NCBI GenBank assembly: GCA_004154925.1 | Contig: QJNS01000142.1 | Location: 1-64,000 of the forward strand | Reading direction: 5' to 3' | Length of the DNA stretch: 64,000 nucleotides | Source of the DNA: Monosporascus cannonballus | Lineage: Eukaryota > Ascomycota > Sordariomycetes > Xylariales | Part shown: piece after piece, positions 47,441 to 58,428 of the stretch | Layout of the letters: every line of letters starts with the position of its first letter | Position numbering within the stretch: position 1 is the stretch's first letter | Notes under the pieces: model-generated | Told to the model about the DNA's origin: nothing | The model's input: the letters and a program-made list of their open reading frames with translations, nothing else | Database searches by the model: none | Translations under genes and position numbers: made by a program

Positions 47441-49139
47441 AAATAAAATAGGCGAATTATTTTTAATTAATTTACGAACGATTATTATAATATTAATTAT
47501 TTATTTAAATATAAGTTCGTTTTTAAAAAAATTAAAATTATAAGATTTATAATTAATATTTACGGTTGAAAGATCGACCGCCGACAGGTGAATACTATCG
47601 AAATATGGCTAAAGCCAAAATTAATTTATAATATTTAAGTATTTTTAGGATTTGCAAATTTTTATCGGAAGTTTATCGCTTATTATTCGCGTATTACCGA
47701 ATTTATTATTAGGCTTTTAAAAAGAGCGCAAAGTAAAGATAAAATAACCGAATTTCGATAATCCGAAAAAGTTAAAAAGGCGTTCCGAAACTTAAAAAAA
47801 TGCCTTTTAGTTGGCGACTATTTTCCGTTATCGGAATAACGCTAAAAATACTAGAATTAAAATAAATATTTCGATAAAAACTATATTAAAGATATTTTTA
47901 TAAAAATACGGAAAATATTAAAGTTTAATTCCATGTTGATTACGAAAATCAAATGTAACCGAAAAATAATAAGTTATAAAGTAATAAGAATTATTAATAA
48001 TTATAAAAAGTTTAAAACATTAATAACAATATTTTAAAAGTACGAAAATTTTTTTTCTTAATATTTATCGATTATAAGGCGTTAAAAACATAATAAAAGC
48101 GCCGATACGTAATTTTAAAAGAAAATTAGCTCGATAAGTTTATCGTTTTACGTAATTTAATTTTGAAATCTAATATCAACCGAGCGGTACTAATTCCACG
48201 GATAAATTATTTAAATGCTCGGATTATATATTAAGAGAAATTGCATATAAAAATATAATTCTTACGTTAGTTAAAAAAATTTAGATTTACGAATAATATG
48301 CTGGAAAACGTACGAAAAACGGTTGCAAACATATAACGCAATTTAAAATATTATAAAAAGACAAAAAGCCTTATAAAAATAATGCAAAATTCGTTCGTTG
48401 CAAAATTTCTAAACAGAGTTTAAACAACAAAAGATTAAGTAATTATTATCCGCGTAAAAAAAACGAAAAATCTTTATTACACGATCGTAAAAAGTTTTCG
48501 AAAAACAAAAGAAACGTAAAAACCTAAATATCTGTCGAATTTATCGTTTGGGAATGATAATATAAGCGCAAATCGCAGCAATAATACGATTAACGGTTAA
48601 ATAACGGTAATCGTAAATTATAACCGTATTATAATCGGATATCGAAAAGTTTAAGAAGGACGAAATTAATATTAAGGTTATTATTTATAATTAATATCTT
48701 TTACGTTCTTTAGTAAAAAAAGCTATTTAAAGATAAAATAATATTTTCGCCGAAAATTTCTCGACAATTTTACGATTAAGTTCGAAAATTGTAAATTAAA
48801 AACTTAAATATTATAAAGTTAATACGGATAATTAGACGTTAAGCAGTAATAAAAAAGATATTTTTTAAACCTAAATAAGGTTTTATATTATCGGGATAAA
48901 TTCGCAATCTTATTATAAAGCGCTTTATAGAAATACTTAATTAATTAATACCATAAAAATTTAAGAGCAAAATATATAAAATATATAAATCTGTTAAAAT
49001 TAATAATTAAAAAATTGTATTAAAAACTATAACGAATAATATTCGAAAATATATTAAGTAATATCCGAATTGTTAAGGCATAAATAGGTTACGTTATAAA
49101 CTATATAAATAATTACAGCTTTTGCCGTTACTTAAGTAA

Positions 49140-49380
49140 TTTTTTCAAAATAATTTCGTTAGATTTTATTACGAGACTTCCTAAAAGCTTAGGTTTAAAC
49201 GGGCTAAAGTACCACGTAATTCTAGTAATCGTTAACCGTTTTACGAAATTAAAATTATTTATTCCCACGGTTAAAACCTTAACCGCAGCCGAATTAACTT
49301 AATTGCTTTACGACGAGGTCGAATATAAATTCGATATACCAGCCAGAATTATTAACGATAAAAAAATTATTAATCAGTTA
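49140..49380 (+). other. Chromovirus integrase core remnant
   Basis: Reads FFKIISLDFITRLPKSLG, YHVILVIVNRFTKLKLFIPT and VEYKFDIPARIINDKK, matching the rve core of Ty3/gypsy integrases (catalytic D in LDFI; the second D region VVDRF reads IVNRF). Confidence 0.85.
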
Positions 49381-50029
49381 ATTTTGAGCGAAATTTTGCT
49401 AAAAGCAAAAAAAAAAAAACGGCGAATATTAACTGCTTATTATTCGCAAACCAATAAATAAACGAAACGTATTTATTAGATTTTAAAATATTATTTTCGT
49501 ATTTACATTAATAAATATTAAAATAATTAAATAAAGTTATTATAAAATATGGAATTCATGTATAATAATGTACGAAACGTATTTATCGGCCGTTTTCCGT
49601 TATAAATCTTATATAGATATTATCTAAGAATAATAAATACCTTTTATAAAAGTTTAAAAAATAAATACAAAAAGTTAAAGAACGTTTCGAAAAAATAACA
49701 GCTATTTGTTAAATAATATACGAATATTAAGAAAAAATAGCGGCAACCTAAAAGAAATATTATGATTAACGTTATACGCCTATAGAATTCAAATTAAAAT
49801 ATTAAGTAAATTTATTAATTAAAAATTTCAAACTTAAAAATAAATAATTCGTACTTATTTATATCCAAGTTATAATTAAGAAACGAATAAGCTTCCAAGC
49901 GTACAAAATAATCTTTTTTACCAAATAATAACGGAAATATAATATATCTTTAATATTCTTATTAAAACTGTAATATAACCGAGAACTGGGCGAAGTCTAG
50001 ATGGCATTATCGGACCTGACGGAGAAACC

Positions 50030-50180
50030 AAAAAAATAGATAATAAAGGACATCGTCTGTTATCAAGAGAATCAGGAGTAACGCAAATATCTGATCAAAT
50101 AGGAAGGCTGACTCGTTAAGTATAATATATGGAAACCCCGAAAGTATTTCGAATACGCGCTTAAAATATTACAGCGCTAT
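50030..50180 (+). other. Chromodomain remnant at the integrase C-terminus
   Basis: Reads ILDNK then, with stops, YLIKWEG-like sequence followed by NIWKPRKYFEYALKILQRYKKK. This fits the EYLVKWKGY ... TWEP ... LLRRY core of a chromodomain. It places the element among chromoviruses, which target heterochromatin marks. Confidence 0.7.
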
Positions 50181-50379
50181 AAGAAAAAAGTTAAATACGT
50201 ATATAGGAAATAGGACAACCTAGAGGTCGTAAAGTAATAGCAGCTTTATCGAAAACCGGCCGCCTAACAAATATAAAGTTATAAAAGGTAACCTTAAACA
50301 GGATTAAGGTATTAAACTTAAAACATTAATTATATAATTATTCTGAGGTTTTTGGCAAATAACTACCCTGTCGCATACT

Positions 50380-51945
50380 GGTCGGAAATCGACCGACTAA
50401 ATAACTATAATTTTCTTGCAGACAAAATAAAGGGCGAACGGAAACCGACAGGTAATACAAAAGAAATCGAACTTCTATCTCGAAAACAAAATCTCGCGTT
50501 CAGTTATTAAACTTTGCGTTAATTAGCTCTTAGTAGACATATTAGGAAAGTTAATATAGGAATATCGAAAAGCGATCGGAGAATATATGACGGCAAAAGG
50601 CGAGTACGCTTATTAAATTTATTAGGCGTAAGATTTGGAAAAAACTTAAAAACGTCCTATTTTTTATAAAAGGCAGGGTCTAGATAACCGGAATACAGTT
50701 TATTACTAATCGAAAATAAGGCGTTATCTCTAAAGCGCTTGACGTATCTAGGTTTGATAATAGTTTCGCCGGGTAAAGTTATTTTCTAATTATAATTCTT
50801 AATAAATATCAGAATTTCGTTAAGGCGTCGAAGGACGAGCGGAAAGTGTTCGTAAACGGGAAACGTAATAGCATAACGGCTTTCGAAAATCGCTTTACTT
50901 ATAAGGGTATTTTAAAATTGCGCTTAATCGGGATTAATCGCGAAATAATAAGAAAAGAATTGTAATATTTATAAAAAGGACTTAAATTTACAAACTCATA
51001 AAACGGCGTTAAAACTAGATTTTCGTAACTATAATAGACGATTGAAAATCAAGCTCCTATATATTAAAAAGACGATATTCCTTAGTAATAACCCCGTTAA
51101 GAGCGAATTCGACCTCGTAAAGGACGTCGAATCGACGACCGATCGCAATTACGTCGAAACGTTCGTATTAGATATCTGTAATACGAGCTTTTTCGAATTC
51201 GTTAATTAATTCCTAATTATTGGTATCGAATTAAAAAATTGTCTAGGCGGTATCTTTAAAGACGAATAGAATTTAAACGGAAATTAAACGGCGAACTTAA
51301 TAATATTAGAAATAATTATTTATTACGCAAAACGTTTTATAATAATAATTAGTTATAATATAATTTAAAGCACTTAAAACTTAAACGTATATCGTACTGT
51401 AATCCAAATATTGTTATATTACATAAATATAATACGGTTTATTACCGTCCGTAATATAACTAATATCTATCTTATTATTGGCGTTAAAGAGATAGCGTTA
51501 AAAAAATCTTAATTATGATTAATATTAAAATACCATTTTTTTAAAACTTCTTACGAAAAAAATATAGCGAACGGAAAAAGAACGGAGATTATACGCAAAA
51601 TGAACGGAAAAGGCGAAATAAAAATAAAGAAAAACGAGAAACCGAACGAAACGCGTATATAGAAGGAATGAAAATATAAGCGCTAAGGAAAAAAAAAGAG
51701 AAGGTAAACAAAATAGGGTTAAAAACGAATTGTGATAGAAAATTAAGCGGAACATAATTAATTACGTAATATAGTACGTATTAAATATTACGACAACTAT
51801 TTACAATATAATATAATTTACGTATTTATAACGAGGAATTATCAACAAATATACGTAACCAGATTTGCGAAACGCGCTATATTAAATTAATAACGACATT
51901 ATTAAGAACGAATAATTTAAATAGGAAGAGTAATTATAAAAATAT
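50380..51945 (+). other. Long 3' segment of the chromovirus after the chromodomain
   Basis: About 1.6 kb lies between the chromodomain and the 3' LTR. It is less AT-rich than the pol region and has a readable stretch around 50820-50968 (SKDERKVFVNGKRNS, ITAFENRFTYKGILKLRLIG). The FENRF ... LR layout loosely resembles a gag core, but I cannot assign it. Confidence 0.4.
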
Positions 51946-52114
51946 AATCCTTATAAGAATAAGGCTGATAACCGACTAGCTACCGATCAGCCACCGATCT
52001 GCTTATTAATATAAATCCGCTATCTAGCAGCTAATAAGAAATGTTAGATAAAACTAATCTAATATACATACTTCTTGGAGTACGCTTTGCGACTAGTCGG
52101 AGATCATCTTACCT

Positions 52115-52277
52115 TGTCGGCTAGCAGAGGGTGCTCTAGCACCCTATATACGGAAGATTCCCTCTGATCGGAACATATATATTCCGGGACTAGATCACTT
52201 TAAAGTGCAGTACGCGTTCTAGAACATCTGCAACTAGTTATGAATATATACATAACTGATATCCTTTATATCTAATA
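52115..52277 (+). repeat. 5' LTR of the copia element
   Basis: Begins TGTCGGCTAGCAGAGG and ends ATATCTAATA, the RIP form of ATATCTGACA. It contains the palindromic GAACATATATATTCC block. Confidence 0.9.
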
Positions 52278-55200
52278 ATTAAAAGTTTTATTTACTTAAT
52301 TAAGGCATATATTAATTAATCAGCTGTTAGTAAAACGATATAAACTATATATTAATTATAATTATCGAAATACGCCAATAATAATGATGACGACCGTACC
52401 GTTAACGTCCTCCGTTATCTATAAGGGACCTAAGAACTAGGATCGCTTTAAAGGCGAATTCTAATTTAAAATATACGCGTTCAATATTTAAGATTATATT
52501 AATCTTAATTAAAACCTTTAGTGGCCTATTAAACTTATAAAACTCAATATAACCTTTTACCCAAAAAGACGAATTTGCTATATGATACGAATTAATATCC
52601 TAAGCGGTTTTTCGTTCATATTTATATTTTCTAGAAGAATTACTAAAGAAATCAATTATATCAGTTACCTAACGAATATTTTTAAGATAACGACCGAAAG
52701 CAGATAAGCCTATAATTAGGATTTTACGGCGTATATTTATAAAGATCGAAAGTACGATATTTTCCGTAAAAACATTGACAACTTTACGAAATCGGTTTTA
52801 AAGTTAATATTTTTAATAATTAAAAAAAACCAGTTTTTTTAGGAAAGAATTTACGAAAATAATACGTTAACCTGGAAAAATCCGGCAAGGTGTACGATAG
52901 CAAACTTTTGATTAATATTTAACGAAAATATTGCGAAACGTTAAAATAAGCCTCGAAATTTGATAAAAAGTTAGACGAATAAATTGTAAAATAGCAAAAT
53001 AATATGGCCTTAGGATAGTAGTATAATATTTCAGAAATAAAGACGACGATTATATAAGTTAACGACTTGTATATAATATTAGCCCTTATAGTTAGGATAT
53101 AGATTATTTCTTTTTAGATGGTAAAAAAGGTTAAGATCGATAACAGTACGATTAATTTCTAAAAAGCGGGAACTAATTTTTTAGATTATTAAGCTGTAGC
53201 TTATCTCATATTTATGTTACGAAATATTAAGGTAATATTTTTAATGTTTTACGAGATATTTGTAAACTTTTTTAATTAGAACGATTTTAATTAGGAAAAT
53301 CTTAAGCCGTAAGCCGAAACGAGGTAACCGTAAAGGTTTTTATACGGACTGAAACGGTAGTAAGCGAAAACGTCAAGAATTAAACGTATAAGGTATCTGT
53401 TGTAAAACGTACTTGATTAATTACTATATATTATTTAATTGTTATTATATATTTTTAAAAAAACTCCAAAAGGTTTCCGTTATAATAATAGGGTAATAAT
53501 ATATATTTAAGCATAAATTTCTGCTAATTAATTTTTAAAAGAGAAAATCGACCGTTTATCGAAGATTATGGAAAAACTTATTATATAAAAAATAAATTAA
53601 TTTTAAAAAGAGTATAACGAATATTGGCATGTTTTTTTTAATTATTAATTAGCGCAACATTATAAACATTTTGTTTTACCTTTTAAAGAATTTAGTTATT
53701 TTGGATTTAAGGTTTACGATATATATTTTTAATTTAATTAATAGATATTTAAATTTTAAACTTATTATATACGGTAACGAGGTATACGTAAATAATAACT
53801 TTATCTCGATTAAGGGGTACGGAAAAATTAATATAATTTTTCGAAATCTTAATAGTACGAAAATGTTACGTTTATACGACGTAACCCATTACAAAAATTT
53901 CGTATGCAATTTGGTGTTATTTCGGCAGTTCCGAAAAAAAGATTATTAGTAAGATAATCGAAAAATTAATAATTTTCTTTAAAATAAATATAATTAGGTG
54001 GTTATTATATTAATAAATAAATTTAATTAAGTTATTATCGAAAATATTAACGTAATAATTATTTGTGTAATTTTAATAACTTATAAACGAAAGGTTAATT
54101 TGTAAATAGCGAAATTATTACGAATCGGTAACGGTATTATGTAATACCTAAAATTAGGATACCTAGAACCCGAAGTAATCGTTTAATTACAATTTTATAC
54201 GGAAAAAGTCTGTCTAAAGGGTCCTATAATAATCGAATGCCAAATATATAATAAGGCGAAGGTTAAAAGACTAATACGTTGCGAATCAAAAAAAATATTC
54301 TAATTAAGATAAAAAATTATTATCGATTTTGCAAACTTTAAAGAAAACTCTAAAAGATATAAATATGTTATATTTGCTATCGATAAATATTTAGGTTTTA
54401 TTTAGAATATTTACTTTAAAAATTAAAAACAGAATATATTAATTATAGCGTTTCGATATTTTTTAAAAATTCTAATAAACTAAAATAAGGTTTTTCTATA
54501 AATAATTGAATGTAATAACGAAATCCTGAAAAATTATTAATTTCGAAATATGTTTTAATCGTTTTTTTAATATCAGATTTAAACTATTAATATTATATAC
54601 CCAGGTTTAAAACGGAAATATAAAGCGTTTAAGGGGTATAATTAAGAAAAAAACGATTATAATACGAAATAACGTTGAGTTATTTTCGTTCCTAATTATA
54701 TATATTTTTAAAGCGGCAGTATATTTATATAACCCAATTTTTAAATATGTATTTTTTTTTGACAAAGCCTATACAAAGTTTATTATATTTATTCAGCGTA
54801 TAAAAATAGCGTTATAATATTTGATCGAAAGCTTTAATAAGTTTCCTTACGAGCATACGGCTATATGGCTTACGTTATAATAATTATTATTATAAAGAAA
54901 AAATAAAGATTTTAAAAGCTAAATTTCAAAATATAAATTAATTATTTTATTACTTACCGATTTATAAATATTCACGAAATTTGGAATTTATTAATTAATA
55001 AAGTTCTTACTATTTAAGATATATAATTTAACGAAAAAGCTATTTTTTTCAGATAATATTAAAAACTTAAAAAATAACTTTTTTATATATTATATAAAAA
55101 AATTATAAAAGTTATTTCGATAAATAAATATACTTAATCAAAATAATAACCATTTAATTTATATATAAAAAATAAAAACTTAAATAAAATAATTCAGTTA

Positions 55201-57422
55201 TTAACTAAGCAAAAAAAATAATTTTAAAAAGGTATTAGCGTAAAGTACGTACGAAATAAGAAAAAATAAGTTTATTTATAAGGGATTAATTATCTTTATA
55301 CGACCGTTATATTCGAGTTATTTCTGCCCTTGAAATTATTACCGTTATTAGTGTTTATCTTAATAATTATTACGATTATTACGCTGACGGAAGAAATAAA
55401 AGTAACCTTAAGTTTCCTTTATATTGTTCAACCCAAAATGACGGTAAAAGACGAAGATATTTTACGGGTTATAAACGTAAGCTCCCCATATGTTTTATAT
55501 TAAGAAAATATTATCCAAAACGAATATAAAGTGTAGGAAATCGTATTTAATGCAAGATTTTTAATTTTTTCTGTAAATACTTACGATAACCGGCGGGTAA
55601 ATTGCGAACATTTAAAGAAATTAGTTATTCGAAATACGCGTTATTTTAATCGGAAAAATAATAATACTTTAATATATAAGAAAGTATTTAAATTATAGAA
55701 CCGGATATATAAGCGTAATTTACCGCCACTGCTGTAAGGCCATAAAAAATTAAATATATATTTGTTAAGAAAAATATTCCGTAAAGCCGAAAAGGCTTAT
55801 TTATAAAGCTATAAAAAGATACGATTTTAAGAAATTATTAATTAATTTTTTATTAAAAGAAAATAGGTTTTAAAATATATATAGGTATATATTTATAAGT
55901 TTAATAAGTATAGTTAATTTTAAAAGTATAAGGCCCGTTTTATTACGAAATAATTAATAATTTAAAACCGCCTATAGCAATATATATATAATTATTTTTG
56001 CTAAAAGATTATTTCGAACTTTAATCGTTATTACGGCTAGGTTCGACCAAAAACTTAAATAATATAACGTTATAAACGTTTTTGTAAATATTAATTTATC
56101 TTATGAAATATATATAAAAATACCCTTAAGATATTCGTAACGTAACAAAATTCTCTTAATTAGAAAAATATTATATAGATTAAGAAAATTACTTTTGCTA
56201 TAGTAAAAGGATTTTATTAGGACGTTTAAAAAGTTAGGATTTAGCCCCGTTTCTTACGAATCTTATTATTTTATTCGTTAGAACGTATTTTTTTTATAAA
56301 CGATATTATTATAATATATCGCGAAAGAAATTAAGATTTCGTCGATTAATTAATTTAATAAATATAAAAACGGTATATTTTAACAAAAGATAAGGACTTA
56401 TAATAATTTTACGACATCGAAATACTTAAGGATAAACTTAATAAAATTTTTTAATTATCCTAATCCGACTTTATAAATAAGTTAATTAACTTAATATTTT
56501 AAAAAAACTCTAAATAGTTTTTTAAAAACTATTTATAATTAGCATTAAATTATTAACCAATTTTAATTTAATTTATTTAAGCTTTATTAATAAATATCAG
56601 AAAAAAATCGGTTTTATTTTTTTCGTAATAATTAATACGTAACCCGATATATTTTTTACGATATTCCGACTTGCCCGATTTAACCTGAATTTTAATAATG
56701 CATATTACAAAGTTACCGATTGAATTATATTATACCTAATCGGAACCAAAATGCTAGCGTTATAATTTAGGAGTAAGGATTTATTAAATACTTGGAATAA
56801 CGTTTTTTTCGTAAATAATATAATCGACCGAAAAAACTTTTAAATTTACGTTATAAAGTTATTCAAAAAAATAATAAAATAACAGACGAATAAGCAAAAT
56901 ATAATAAGTATTTTTATAATAAAAAGGAAATTATTATTTTTTGCGCAAAATTTTAAAAAAAGCCTTATTTAGCTTTCGATTAATTAAAAAAATTAAAACT
57001 TATTTTAAATATAAAACCGTTAAATATATAATGCGATAATTAATAAATTATATAACTTATTAATACCGATATTACGTTATTAATAACGAAATTGCGATAT
57101 ATAGATATATATAATTATTGGTTACGATAAGCTGCGAAAAGGAACTTAATTAAAATAAATTATATACTTATTAGCGATATATTAACTAACAGTTTAACGA
57201 AAGCTTTATTACGCGAACTTTTTAAATATTTTAGAAAGTAATTAAGATTAATGAATATTACGGAAATCCCCGATTAACGGAAAAACGCCTTACGAAAAAT
57301 TTTAAAAAAGGAATTAACTAATTAGGAAAATTCAATCGCCGGAAAAAAGGTGGAATAAATAGTTATGGCTTTAGAAGTTGTAACAATTAATACCGTAAAT
57401 ACTTTAAGGTATTAAGGGGGTA

Positions 57423-57585
57423 TATTGGCTAGCAGAGGGTGTTTTAGCACCTTATATACGAAAGATTCCCTTTGATCGGAATATATATATTCCGGAATTA
57501 GATCACCTTGAAATGCAGTGCGCGTTTTAAAGCACCTGCAACTAGTTATGAATATATACATAACTGATGTCCCTTATATCTGACA
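57423..57585 (+). repeat. 3' LTR of the copia element
   Basis: Begins TATTGGCTAGCAGAGG (RIP form of TGTCGGC) and ends ATATCTGACA. It has the same 163-bp length as the 5' copy and the solo copy. Confidence 0.9.
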
Positions 57586-57617
57586 TATCTAAGCTTATAA
57601 CTGTCTATTATCTTACA

Positions 57618-58428
57618 AATACTAACTTTATAATATTATTTTAAACAATATATAAAAAGTTTAAAAACAAAGATAAAACTCCGGATATTAAAAAACCTCT
57701 TAAAGTAAGTTAAGTTATTTAATTAAATTTGACCAAAATATTAGAAAAGATTTTAAAACTTTTTAAGCCGGAATTATTTAATAATAATTTTATAAAACTG
57801 CAAATACTTTTATATAGTATAAAATATATTTTATATATTTTCCTATTTGTTTTATTATATTTATCATACAAATAACATTTGGAAGTAAATAACTTATAAA
57901 AATAATTGGGCTCGCTGAGAAGAAAAAAAAGACAGCGAGATCTCGATGAGGGAAGAAGAGATGGAGGTTGACTTTTGTGAAATGCGACCATACCAAGTTA
58001 AACCTAATTGGTTTAGTGTGGCTGTGCCTGGCAAAATGTTACATGCAGGCAAAAAGTGCATTTGAAATACGAGGCCAGGATTGTTGGAGATCTTCTATTC
58101 GTTACTTATAAGGAGGTGATTGATTGGATCTGCAGGCTACTCTCCTGCCCATATTCGCTTAGGCGCGCGGGTAGGGGGTTCTCAGCCTCCTCATGAAACC
58201 TGGTTGGTGTAATATAATCCATCAAGGCTGAAGGATAAGGGACCCAAGCACACCTTGTTTGGTCGCCAGCATGTATATACAGGTTAAATGTCTAAATTTC
58301 TGTTTCTCGTCCGATTGTTGATAAAAACATACGTCGTGATGGTGCCTGGTGCGCTTCGAATTTCAATAAATTTGATTTAACTGACTTGTTTTCTCTCCTT
58401 CCAATCTATAACGAAATTATCTGTACCA
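57618..58428. other. Island right boundary and promoter of the NOV-like gene
   Basis: 57618 to about 57905 is still AT-rich, probably the older element into which the chromovirus inserted. Composition returns sharply to normal at ~57910. The rest, up to 58428, is the likely promoter and leader of the large ATPase gene. No other gene seen. Confidence 0.5.

Larger units (their letters stand above)
52115..57585 (+). mobile_element. Ty1/copia retrotransposon, full length, RIP-degraded
   Basis: Two 163-bp LTRs (52115-52277, 57423-57585) bound a 5471-bp element. TSDs are TACCT (52110-52114) and TATCT (57586-57590), identical apart from one RIP-type change. The interior has the copia order: a GAG-pre-integrase region near 54117-54300 (LKLGYLEPEVIV, LKGPIIIECQIYNKAKVKR), an integrase core at 54310-54520 (KIIIDFANF, VIFAIDKYLGFI, IIECNNEI), RT (~55900-56450, poorly readable) and RNase H at ~56670-56960 (LARFNLNFNNAYYKV, NNIIDRKNF, IIK-stop-QTNKQ, KRKLLFFAQN). 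Stops are abundant, so it is dead. Confidence 0.9.
44171..57617 (+). mobile_element. Ty3/gypsy chromovirus, nested and RIP-degraded
   Basis: The 5' LTR is about 44171-44366. The 3' LTR is split by a copia insertion into 51946-52114 and 57591-57617. The two LTR copies align end to end and match in length. AATAC precedes (44166-44170) and follows (57618-57622) the element, a candidate TSD. The outermost LTR base is A rather than the usual T, so the exact 5' end is tentative. Between them, in order, are a degraded zinc knuckle, reverse transcriptase, RNase H, integrase and chromodomain, the chromovirus order. Subtracting the two insertions leaves ~7.5 kb, a normal size. All frames carry many stops. 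Confidence 0.85.
51946..57617 (+). repeat. 3' LTR of the chromovirus, split by the copia insertion
   Basis: Left part 51946-52114 and right part 57591-57617 rejoin into a sequence matching the 5' LTR throughout. The junction is exact at the copia TSD (TACCT on the left, TATCT on the right; the difference is one C-to-T). Confidence 0.85.

Noticed and set aside
53671..53949. 92-codon frame inside the AT-rich island
   Set aside because: Part of the decayed copia interior; its I/N/L/F/Y-rich composition is the translation of RIP-altered DNA.
34899..57617. Possible centromere
   Set aside because: AT-rich RIPed retroelement arrays form some fungal centromeres, but this block is only ~23 kb with a gene-like GC island inside and expressed-type genes at both edges. 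A dispersed heterochromatin island is simpler. CENP-A ChIP would decide.
57719..57996. Overlapping AT-rich minus-strand frames
   Set aside because: Span the island boundary, no domain, composition driven by AT content.
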